Shown piece by piece: positions 50,001-62,000 of a stretch of 64,000 nucleotides of DNA. How positions within the stretch are numbered: position 1 is the stretch's first letter; the number at the start of each line of letters is the position of its first letter. Under the pieces are notes generated by a model. It saw nothing but the letters and a program-made list of their open reading frames with translations, had not been told where the DNA came from and ran no database searches. The DNA is from Nymphalis io (lineage: Eukaryota > Arthropoda > Insecta > Lepidoptera > Nymphalidae). The DNA lies in the NCBI RefSeq assembly GCF_905147045.1, contig NC_065888.1:14761001-14825000 (forward strand). The letters are read 5' to 3'. Both the position numbers and the translations under genes were made by a program.

Positions 50001-53000
50001 ACGGCGGTAGGCGACACGAAAGCCGAGGATGGGACAACCGCTGTCTCGCCACGCGTAAAGATTGATTTTAATGGCAGTCGCGTTCGTGTGTACGTGTTCT
50101 TCCGGCTTTGGGGCCTTTGGACCTGATGATTAGTTATTTGTTATAGAATATATTTGTCTGTCAAGGTATGTTGTATTAAGTTGTTAAAGTAACAGTTGAA
50201 GAGAAGGATTGGAGCTTACACGACTCTATCGACGTTTCATATCTGGTCTCTGTATTCATAGGCGATAGGATTTCACCGTACACATGCCTGACATAACTCA
50301 GATAGAATGAGCAATAATTTAAGAAATTCTAAGGAACTTACGTCCACCTCTTGTTGTCGCAGTAAGAATTTCACTCGGTGGTCCCAAAGATATCTTGTTC
50401 TGAGCTTGGATCTTAGCGTTATAAGTAGTACCACATTTAAGCATGTCCATAGTGTATGAAGTTTGTTCTGGAGACAGTTCAACACTATGCCAGTCTGTTT
50501 CAGATGCCTGCTTGTACTGGAGGATATAACCTGCCACATATTTTAATATTAGCACTCACTACTATTAACTGATTAAAATTACCAACTAAACTTACATATC
50601 ACTCGATATCTTCATACATACTACAATATGTACTGTTTATTGTACTTTAGTGCACTTTTGTAACATTTACTGTACATTTACATAAGCAAGGAGACATGTA
50701 CAAAAGTCTTCTCGAAAAGAGCGATAAGTATTAATAAAAAGTGTTAACTTATGGGTCATACATAAGGACGCTGCATCTCACCCAGTACAGGTTGATCAGA
50801 CTCCGGCATCCGCCAGTGCAGCTTGATGCTGGTGGCGGTGGTGTACTGCAGCGACAGCGCGGGCGCGCCAGGCGGCAGCACTGCGCGCACCGAGTACACG
50901 ATGGAGTCCTCGCCAATGCTGTTCGTGGCCGTGCACGTGAAGTTGCCTGATGACTGTTCGTTTACCTCTGCAAATGGTGTAGTGAATACGGATATACATT
51001 ATATATTCAAAATATTATGTAAAGTAGCCTCCTCGAAAGTCGATCACTTGTGGCCGTACCTCTGATATGCAGATGGCCATTCCGCGTGACCTGGTAGTAG
51101 CGGTGGTGCGTGACGGGTGCGCGCGCGTGTGCCCAACGCGTGCGCGGCGCGGGCGCGCCCACGGCGCTGCACGCCAGCAGCGCGCCGCCGCCCAGCGCCG
51201 CGCGAACCGCGCCGCCGAACGACGCGATGCGCGCCGGGACTGCGGAGCCAAACGTAATACATGTCATTCTGTTGTGCTGGTTAATGAAATAAGCGAGACC
51301 AAAATTTATCATCGAGTGCAATCATGTCAGAAATGTTATATTTTGTGGAACAGTTTTATGACACAATTTTCTCTACAACGCAAAGATCGTCCTTTCTCAA
51401 GTAAATCCAAGTATATCGAACAAAATTCTATCAATTTTTAGTGGCTAATGTTTTGATTTGATGTTTTTTCTCATTGAAGGTAAAATTAATTAATTATGAT
51501 TTTAGATGATAATGATATGCCAGCAAAACCGTACTTCTCGAACTAGGTCCCTGCCCCACTACGAGCGTCGACTCCCCCTCTCCTGAGCCCGTGGTTGCAG
51601 ACACCCAGAACTCGTAAAGTTGATTCTCCATTAAGTTCCTCACTTGGAACATCAACTCCGTTTCCTGGTTCTTATCAGCCGACACCGTGAAGCTCGAGTG
51701 TTTACCTAACCTGTCCCGAAAACAATTGAACTAAAGATTTTATTAGCTACAAGTTACTTAGTCATGACCATGAAACTCCAATATAATAATCGTGGATTGC
51801 AATTATTGGTGAGAGTAAATAATTTATGAAAATTAAGTATATCGACTATAACATTAAAAACGGCTATGATTTTCATAATTTATAAATATATTTAAATGAT
51901 ATAGTTATGGAAAATTTAACTCACCGCCCAGCCTCCCTATAGTAGACTGTGTAATGTGATATAACACCATTAGGATGTACAGGCGGTAGCCAGCTCACAA
52001 GCACCGAGTCACTGGAGTAAGGTAGTGCTTTGATTTTCTCGGGCGCTGAAGGAACTAAAATATAATATTTGTTTTTAATTAAACTTTAGCATGTTTACTT
52101 TTTTTCTATTGATTTTACGTTTGGCTAGAAAAATAAGGTGTTATCTCACCATCCTCCTCAGTCATGCAGTAGACTGGCGCACTTCGTTTGCCGTCTCCCG
52201 CTGCGGTGTACGCGGCCACTTGAACCGAGTAGTTACTATACTTATGTAGAGCGTGCAAGTATGTTTCTGTTGTCGAAACGCGTTTCAACTCTGCTCCTTC
52301 TGCTGTCAATCAAATGAGAATTTACTTAACAATGTAAGAACGTATATAGTATTGTTAGATTTATTAGTCACAATCGTTAGGAATAGATAAATTTTAGTAA
52401 CCTAGATTAAAATCAGCATCTCGACTTGACTTTATACTTTATAAATAAGAAGATTATAAATAAAAGCAGTTTTTTTTACCGTGGTCAGTGGAAATAGCCG
52501 CGTAGATGACCTTGTATCCCTGTATGAGGCCCGCTCGCAGCGCAGGCGGCGGCGGCGTCCACGACAACTTCATACTGGACGACGATAGAGCCGTGCATGT
52601 GACGCGTGTTGGTGCAGCCTCGGGAACTAAAAAGTGAAATATTATTTTAAGATGCAATATTTATACTGGAGTTAATTCAATATTTTTAAAGACGGGTAGT
52701 GACACTCCATAAATATTCCAATTCTGAACAAAGACTTTATTTTCTGTTAAATTTAAGGTTTGTCTCAAATGCGGTTAGGTGATGGAATTTCATACGACCA
52801 TAACGTTGTATAACGATGTTTTTTTTCAGCGCCAATCGAAGGATAATTGTAAGTCCAAGCAAATTAAAACGGGGGCGACATGATCTTTGGTTTAGATCTT
52901 CGTCGTCGATGTAATGAGTCATCTCAGCTTATAATTTATCAATACATTGAATTTGGTCTTCTTCGAATATTATTAGATTCGATGTTGATATCTTCGTTGG

Positions 53001-56000
53001 TTCTATCGCCTCATTAGCCAATATACTATATTTTTCTATGCTAGCGAGTTGAAGCTATTTTATATATTTTTGCATACTGTGTTTGCATTTAGTAGGTCAC
53101 AATTAATTATTTTTGAAGTGTAAGCTTCTTATTTATTTAAATTAAGCTGTATCAATATTTTGTACTAAACTTGCTACACTGTGTATTTTGATGAATAAAA
53201 AGCTTTATGATAAAAATGGATAGAATTTTTACTTAGAGTGCCAATGGATGTGGAAATTGAACAAATATGTTTAACAGTTTCAAGTTTTCACTTCACTCAC
53301 TATCGGCAGTCCCTATGACTGCCTGACATTATTTTCTTATTTATTGCGTGCTCTTGTCCGAACGAAATGAATAATATAATCACTACATCTGTTAAAAACT
53401 GAATTGTTAGCAAATGAAAGCGCTATGATATATTTTATTCACCTCCTTCTAAAGTGGTAGCAGTGACAGGCGCGGACGGCGGTCCCGCGGCAACTCCGTT
53501 GAAGGCACGGACACGCACTTCGTATCGAGTGAACTTTTTTAGTGCTGACAGTGTTAGCTCGGTTGCTGACCATCCATTGACTGTTAATGTTCTGGAATAC
53601 AATTTATTAGAAACTCAAAATACTAATATACAAATTCCACAATCGTGTTCTAAATATTTATTTACGCATTTTTAGTTTTTTTTTATATGCCCCGGGATGG
53701 CAAATGATTCTACTCCACCTGATGGTAAGTGGTAGTAGAGTCCAAACGCGACGACGGCCAGTACAGTCGGGAAGAATGTTCTGTACTAGCTAATGCCTTG
53801 CCGTGCTAAGTGTAGTGTAATAAGTAGTATGTAAGTCAGATGGCGTATAAATATTAAGATCGTTGCACTAATTAGTCATTAATAAATCATCTTCTACCAA
53901 ATACACTCGTTTCAATAACATAAGTCCCCTCATGGCGACCCTGCCATATTTGGGGCGCGCGACGCGAATTTGATCGCAGTATAGTGTTGCAGCTCCAAAA
54001 TCGGACGATGAGTTGAAGAATTGGATATAAGTTCAAATTAAAGCAATATCTAGAAATTTAAGTTTATTCTTCGTTACTGTTTTACTAAAAAAAAAAATCT
54101 AACTATGTGCCGATCCAGTGTCGAGAAAGAAACAGTATTTGTAAATCAAAACGCCGCAGGCTCGAACCAGGCACAAGTTGAAGAAATACGAATGCATCTG
54201 TCTACAATCAGCATAGTTTTATTGGTTATTTGTGTGCTACTGGGCATTGCAGCACTGTACTTTATTTATAAAAAGTACAAAAAATGCCATAAAAATTGGA
54301 TATCGGATGAGATCACGCAAAACAACTTAAGACGGTCATTCACCCGCGCAAGAGACATACCCAACCAGTAGAGAAGTGACGGCATTAGAATTACGAAGAA
54401 AGTGCGTGAAAACCAGGTGTTTATATTTAATATTAATAAAAAGTGCGTGAGTGTTTTGTAAAGTGATCCAATAACATTTCAGAAATAAACTTTGAACTGT
54501 TAAAATGACTATTTATAAAATTTTAGGTGTTTTTTTTTAACGAATTAGTGTAGAATCTAGTAAAATAAATGTATCCTATTAATATTATTTAATCGATTAT
54601 GTATAATGTAAACAAAGAGTTTCATATTGCAATGTATCAGGTCGTAGCCCCTATCATGGTAACTACTCGTAAGTGAGTTAATATACTTGGTATGTATTTC
54701 TTTTATAAATATGTTGTTATAAGGGAATGGAAGATGATTTAGTTGAATGTTTAGATGAACTTAAATTGATAAGAAAATATTTAATTAAGAAGGGAAAGTT
54801 AAGATATCAAGGTAATGTTATAAAAAATAAGTTAGCGGAAACTGAGAAAATATTTGAGAAAAGTTCGAATATAATCCAATGTATTACTTCTAAAGAAATA
54901 AAGCCTAAGTCTCTTACATTCATTGCTTCAATAAGCGATGAAATAAAGTCATACTACTCACAAATTATCAATTTATGTTCTAAGCCTGCATGTCATATGA
55001 GTAGTAGTGACAGTGACAGCGAAACGTGTTCGAATCCTGAACTAAAAATGGAGTTCGATTTGAAAACAACATGTAGTTTAAATCCTGTTATGAATAATAA
55101 CGAAAACAGCATTAAAGGTATCATTGACTCTATAGAAATGTATTCGGATATGTTGTCATCATCGGGTCAAAAATTACTAATTACATTTGTTTTAAAAAGT
55201 AGGCTGTCACAGAATGCTAAATTACGAATGTTACCTGAATACAGTTCTACAAAAGACTTAATTAAGGATTTAAAAAACAAATTATTGGTAAAGAAAAGTC
55301 CTACCGCAATACAATCACGGCTACAAACTGTATCTCAAGGATATCGCACTATAGAACAGTTTGGAACCGAGATAGAGAACTTATTTGCAGATTTAACGAT
55401 AGCTCAGGCAGACGGCGATGCTGAAAAATACGAAATTTTAAAACCTATTAATGAGCGATTCGCAATACAAAGTTTTTCTGACGGTCTAAGAAATTCAAGA
55501 CTAAGTACGATTATTGCAGCACGCAACTACAAACACCTAAACGAGGCGATTCAAGCTGCGAAAGATGAAGAGCTGTCAGCTGCATCTTCGTCGCGAGGTG
55601 AGGATGTCATGCATTTCTCCACTCGTGGAAGAGGTAAGTCACATTCTCATTTTAATTCCCATACTGTCTAGTATTCACAGATTCGCGGCCAAAGATCATA
55701 TTTCCCACAAAATAACGCAGGTAAGGCAAATAATTCCAGTTATTTTAATAATCGAAGAAATTTTAATAATTATCCACGCGGCCAAACATATTATCATGGT
55801 AGACCTAAATTTCATAAATTGAATCGCGGACGAGATTCGAACGAGAATCCATCGAGTTCGATATCTCGTGGTAGTGGCAATAGAAACAGAGTATTTTATT
55901 CAGAAAAACTTGAACAAAATCAATCCGTAAACGCAGATAATAATAGTGAAATGCAGTTTTTTCGTGTTGAAACATAACATTTTGGCATTAAATGGCAAAG

Positions 56001-59000
56001 CCAAATATTTATCATTTTTTATTAACAATAGGAAATATTTTTGGTTAGTAGATACAGGAGCATCATTATCTGTAATAAAGAAACAGGCATTACCCAGTAA
56101 CAGTAAAGTAATTAGAGACGAAACTATCATAAATGGTATTGGAGGTAAAATTCAGTCCATAGGTTACACTGATGTCATCTTATTTCATCGTGATCAACAG
56201 TTTCATGGTGACTTTAATATAAGGCTACATGTTTTCAATAACTTACCTTTAAAGGCTGACGGTATTTTAGGTTTAGATTTTCTGTGTCGCTACGTATCAA
56301 GTATTAACTTTGATAACAATTCCATTACCTTAAACAAACATGGAATGGAATGTTCCTTACCACTTTATGATTCGTTGAATTATTCTAATGAAAGTTTACT
56401 TATACCTGCGCGTTGTGAATCATTTCATTACTTACTTTTGGATAATGATTCGGAAAATGACTTTGTTATCCACAGTCAGCAATTAGCTGATAACGTTTTC
56501 CTTGCAGGTTGTATCAGTAGGATACGAAATAACAGATTACTTGTTAAAATTTTAAATACCAACGAACATGATGTTACTTTGCCAATGTTTCAACCGGAAA
56601 TATATTCGATTCAAGATTATGAGTTATGCGACTTTAGGTCAACTGCTAATGACTTAAATAGGGCTAAAGCTTTATTAAACATTTTAAATTTAAATCACCT
56701 CAATACAGAGAAGCGCAAATCCATTCAGGATATATGTGCAAAGTATTCAGATGTTTTCTTTTTGCCAGGCGATAAATTAAATACTACCAATATTTATCAA
56801 CAATCAATAACTTTGAAACCAAATACGAGTCCGGTATATGTTAAGCAGTATAGATTACCCCATTCATTAAAAAATGAAGTTAATAATCAAATTACAGAAA
56901 TGCTTAAGAATGACATTATAGAAGAAGCTAAGAGCGAGTGGTCAAGTCCAATTTTGTTAGTACCGAAAAAAAGTGATAGTGATAAAAAGTGGAGACTTGT
57001 TATCGACTATCGGAAACTTAATGACTGCATTGTGGATGATAAGTTCCCTTTGCCAAATATAAATGAAATTTTAGACTCTCTCTGTGGTTCTATCTATTTC
57101 TCACACTTAGATCTTAATCAAAGTTACTATCAGGTAGAGTTAGATAAACGAAGTAGGGAATACACGGCTTTTACGACAAACACTGGTCAATACCAAATGA
57201 AAAGATTACCAATGGGTCTTAAGACTAGTCCTAGCGCTTTTAGCAGAGCCATGTCAGTTGCAATGTCAGGGTTAACATTTGATAAGTGTTTTGTTTATTT
57301 AGATGATTTAGTTGTATTTGGAAGAAATTTGAGCGTACATAATAAAAATTGGATTGACGTTATGGAAAGGCTAAGAAAAGTTAATTTAAAATTAAATCCC
57401 AAGAAATGTAATTTTTTGAAGAAAGAAATTCTTTATTTAATTTCTTTCTTTATTTCTTTATTTATTCTTTATCCCAATTAACGAGAAAATATGAACGATT
57501 TGTTTGGACTGAAGAGTGTCAAAAAAGTTTCGAAAAACTAAAACAGTCTTTGACAAGTCCCCCAGTATTAGAATTTCCCGATTTTTCAGAAAATAATGAA
57601 TTCGTCATTCAAACTGACGCTTCAGGTACAGCAATTGGCGCTGTTTTGTGTAATCAAAATATGAAAGCGGTAGCTTTTGCAAGCAGACCTCTTAATAAAG
57701 CCGAAACAAACTACCCCACTATTCAAAAAGAGTTACTTGCTATAGTGTGGGCAGTAAAATACTTTAGACCATATGTATACGGTAGATCTTTTACGATTAT
57801 GACAGACCATAGACCTTTATTATATCTATTCTCAATGAAAGACCCCTCAAGTAGACTTCTTAAGTTTAGGTTAGCACTAGAAGAATACGACTTTAAAATT
57901 ATATATGTAAAAGGTAAGGATAATAGCGTAGCGGACGCTTTGTCTAGAATTAGCATAACATCGGACACTTTAAAACAAATGAACGAAGAAATATTGTTAG
58001 TTATGACTAGAGGCCAAAAGAGGCGTTTAGAAAATAAAGTAGAGCAGGATAATACAATTAAAATTAGTAAACCTAACGAATCGTGGCCTGATCAACCACG
58101 AGTAGTTGAGGTACTAAAGATACCAAATGATTCAGTGGAAATGACTTTTATAAATAATGAGGAGTTAAATAAATTGAAAAATAATGATAATTTATACGAA
58201 GAGAAAGAATGTTTTATTTATAGTCTACGTAGAAAAATATTATATATTAATCTTAACTTTAGGGCACAATTTACGCGAGCCGAATTTGTGACTAAGTTAG
58301 GAGAATTTTGTAAAACTAGAAAAATAAATGAACTATGCATAGTAAAGAATAATGAAATTGAAAATATCATAAAAGAATTGTTAAAAGAAATAAAAGAACG
58401 TAAGGACTGGAGTGGTCCACGTATCTATGTTCTAAGAGGAGTTAAAAGAATATATAATGGGGAAGAAAGAAAATACATATTACATGATTTTCATTTACTA
58501 CCCACCGCAGGTCATGCAGGTGTGCGTAGAATGACAAATAATATTAAAAGAAAATTTTACTGGCCAGGCTTGGATAAAGATGTTAAAACATTTGTTAGCA
58601 AGTGCGTTCAGTGTCAAAAATGGGCGCCTTGACATACCTACTATGTTTCATACATAGTAGGTATGTCAAGGCGCCCATGGACATAACTACAACGGCTTCA
58701 CATGCTTTTGAAAAGATCTATCTTGACGTCGTAGGACCTTTGCAAAAGGACATTGAAGACAATTGCTACATTTTAACACTTCAATGTGAATTGACTAAGT
58801 TCGTAGAGGCCTATCCTCTAAAAAATAAGGACACGGTAAGTATAGCAAAAGCATTAGTTAATAATTTTATATTAAGGTTCGGGATACCAAACACCATAGC
58901 TACAGATCGTGGGACAGAGTTTGTATCTACAGTAATGGAACAGGTATGTAAAATTTTAAATATACAAAAATTGACTTCTACAGCTTATCACCACCAATCT

Positions 59001-62000
59001 ATCGGTGCACTTGAAAATTCGCATAAAAATTTAGGTGCTTTCTTACGCATTCAGTGTGATGGTCAGAAAGACACCTGGAGTCAATGGTTATCTTTTTGGT
59101 GTTTTAGTTTTAACAATACTGTTCACACAGAAACGAAATACACACCATTCGAGCTAGTTTTTGGTAGACCTAGTGTAATACCTTGTAGAGTAAGTCAATA
59201 TATTGAACCATTATATAACCCAGATAATTATGCTTTAGATCTTAAGTTTAAGTTACAAGTAGCGCAGCAAGATGCTCGTGAAAATTTAATTTTAAGCAAA
59301 CAAAATCGTAAATGTAATTAGGATAAATATACAAATAATGTAACTTATACAAATGGACAACTAATTTTAATTAAAAATGAAACGGCAAATAAACTGGACA
59401 CACAGTGGATTGGACCATTTGTAATTTTAGAAGATTTAGGACTAAATGTAAAAATTTTAAAATGTAATAAGCCTTATATTGTCCATAAAAATAGAACTAA
59501 ACCATTTAAAACCTAAATTCAATTATTATGTACCTATTCCTAAAAAAAAAAATTGTATCAATACATTTTTTTTTTCAATTCACCCCCCGAGGTGTAGTGT
59601 AATAAGTAGTATGTAAGTCAGATGGCGTATAAATATTAAGATCGTTGCACTAATTAGTCATTAATAAATCATCTTCTACCAAATACACTCGTTTCAATAA
59701 CATAAGTCCCCTCAGAAGGAACCCAGGTTGTAAGAGGAGGGGAACACGTGAGCTGGTAAGGAATTCCATTTTTTGGTAGTGCGACAAACAAAAGAATTTC
59801 CAAATTTCTTTGTGCGCGATTGAAATTGATGTCACAGTTAGGCGGTGGCATCGAGAACCAGCTCGCGTGGACTTAAGAAGGAAGGGGGAAGCAGGAATTA
59901 GAGATAATAATTCCTCAGAGCACTCGCCGTGATACAGTCGATAGAAAGCGCTTAGTGCTGCTATCTCACGACGCAATTGTAAAGGTTCAAGGGTGTGTGT
60001 GACCTTTTCGTCGCCAATAATGCGTACTGCACGTCGCTGCAACCGGTCCAAGGCCTCCAGTAGGTACTTAGCGGAGCCATCCCAAAGGTTCGAGCAATAT
60101 TCAATGCAAGACCGTACCTGTGTTTTGTATAACAGGCACAGTTGTTGTGGCGTGAAAAAACGCCGCACCTTGTTCAGAACTCCGAGTTTCCGTGAAGCTG
60201 TTTTTATAATAGCCTCGATGTAATCCCTTGGACTAAGGTCGCAGCGAACGTCCATCCCCAGCATGGCGATTTTGCTTTGTATCATCAGCGGTGTGCCACA
60301 GAGGGAGGGATGAGGGTAAAATGGTGACTTTTTCGCTGTGAGAGCGCATACCTGTGTTTTCTTGGCATTAAACTCAACAAGATTATCAGAACCCCATTTG
60401 GCGATGAGCTCTAACGTCCTATCGAGTTCAATGACAAGATTCTCCCGCCTCTCCTCAAAGTTGTATTTCTTATAATCAATCGTCATTATGTATAATCTCC
60501 AGTTTTTCAATATATAAAAAAAAAATAGGAATGTTCAAATATTTAATTAACAAGATTTGCAAAAATGCTTGTACCTGGTAGAATTGGGTAGCGTTACGAT
60601 GTCCGTGCCCAGCTCGGTACAGCTGACGGAGTACCCGAGCAGCTCGCCGTGCCACGCGTCCCGCGGCGGCGCGCGCCACGTCACGTGCAGCTCGCCCGCC
60701 GCGCCCGCCGACACCGACACGCCGGTCGGGGCTTCTGATGGAGCTGGAGTATACAAATTAAAGAATATAAAGCCTGTCTAGGTACCACCTAGTCATAATA
60801 TATTCTAGCTCCAAACAGCAATACTTAATTTATTGTTGTGTTCCGGTTTGAAGGGTTAGTGCCAGTGTAACTACGGTTACCAGAGACATAAAGTCTTAGT
60901 TCCCAGATCGGTTGCGCATTGAATGTAAAGGTTGGTTAATATTTCTTACAATGCCATGTCTATGGGCGGTGGTGACACATTTACTTTGAAATTATATATA
61001 ATAAAATAAATAAGAGCCGAGATGGCCCAGTGGTAAGAACATGTGAATCTTAACCGATGATCGTGGGTTCAAACCCGGGCAAGCACCACTGAATTCTCAT
61101 GGGCTTAATTTGTGATTATGATTCATCTCGTGCTTTACGGTGAAGGAAAACATCGTGAGGAAACCTGCATGTGTCCAATTTCACTAAAATTCTGCTACAT
61201 GTGTATTCCACCAACCCGCATTGGAGCAGCGTGGTGGAATAAGCTCCAAACCTTCTCCTCAAAAAGAGGAGAGGAGGCCTTTAGCCCAGCAGTGGGACAT
61301 TCACAGGCTGTAACGGTACGGTATATATAATTAAAAAAATGTATGTGAATCTTCTGTGTTACCTTCTTCTTGTGTCTTCACGACTACAGGCTCCGTGAAA
61401 TCACTGCGATCGATCTGATTATTAGCTGCGATGCGGATCATGTACGCCGTGTGAGGTCGCAGGTTACTGAGCAATGCCTCGTAGTGGATATCGCCTTTTT
61501 TTGTTAACCTATTTATATTAAGGGTATCATTAAATAATTTCTAAATACTCGAGGGTATCTAATGTCATCCTATCGCTGAGCTGAAATTTCGCACAAGGTT
61601 TAGGTGTTTTTGACGATATAAAGTAAATTAAAATTTATACCGTTTTAGGACATGAATTAAATAAAACTTTTTTATTAAGAAAAAATAAAAAATATTTAAT
61701 TCATTTCAAATAGATGAGAACGCACGTGATGTGGGAGTGCGAGTGCGAGCCGTGTAGCGACACGTTGAGCGTATCGGCCGCGTCCCAGCGAGACACGCGC
61801 AGAGCGCCCTGCGCCGACAGCGCCGCGTGCTGCAGCGTGTAGCCCAGCAGCGGCGAGTTGCCGTCGAAGCGCAGGCTCCATGACAAGCGCACTGCGCGCG
61901 ACTGTATCTCCGTCACGGACAGCGATTGAGGAGTTTCGGGTTTTTCTAAAAGAATTTTGTATACTTATTATTTTATTTTTCTTATTATTATTTTTTAATT

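Larger units (their letters stand above)
55931..59514 (+). pseudogene. pol (protease, RT, RNase H, integrase), broken
   Basis: The frame opens after TAA at 55928-55930, overlaps gag by 47 nt in the +1 frame, and has no ATG at its start, so it would need a +1 (or -2) frameshift. Order: aspartic protease LVDTGASLSVI; RT with VIDYRKLND, HLDLNQSYYQ and FVYLDDLVVFG; RNase H with IQTDASGTAIGAVL and DNSVADALSRI; an H2C2 finger ending CVQCQK; integrase with D, D and E in IYLDVVGP, ATDRGTEF and GALENSH; and a GPF-type C-terminus. Lesions: (a) RT stops at 57481 where the RT connection, about 60 residues by family norms, is replaced by low-complexity filler and the frame changes; (b) a palindrome at 58620-58678 breaks the frame between H2C2 and integrase; (c) TAG at 59319-59321 before the last 64 codons. 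The element cannot be autonomous. Confidence 0.92.
53811..59714 (+). mobile_element. Ty3/gypsy-type LTR retrotransposon, recent but defective
   Basis: 5904 bp from LTR to LTR. Order: LTR, primer-binding site, small membrane ORF, gag, protease, RT, RNase H, integrase, LTR. No env-like frame is present. The two LTRs are identical. It interrupts the Jockey-type LINE and lies antisense to the Dscam-family gene. The flanks are CTAAG on the left and GAAGG on the right, so no clean target duplication is seen; read on the minus strand they give CTTC and CTTA, a 3-of-4 match. Coding defects are listed under gag and pol. Confidence 0.93.
53687..60490 (-). mobile_element. 5'-truncated Jockey-type LINE, split by an LTR element
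   Basis: Its two halves are 59715-60490 (coding part) and 53687-53810 (3' UTR and tail). The 3' half on the minus strand runs CTTACCATCAGGTGGAGTAG, TTTGCCATCCCGGGGCATAT and then an A-rich tail, a typical end for this LINE type in Lepidoptera. It sits in the FN2 intron of the Dscam-family gene, in the same sense. No target duplication was made out. Confidence 0.85.
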
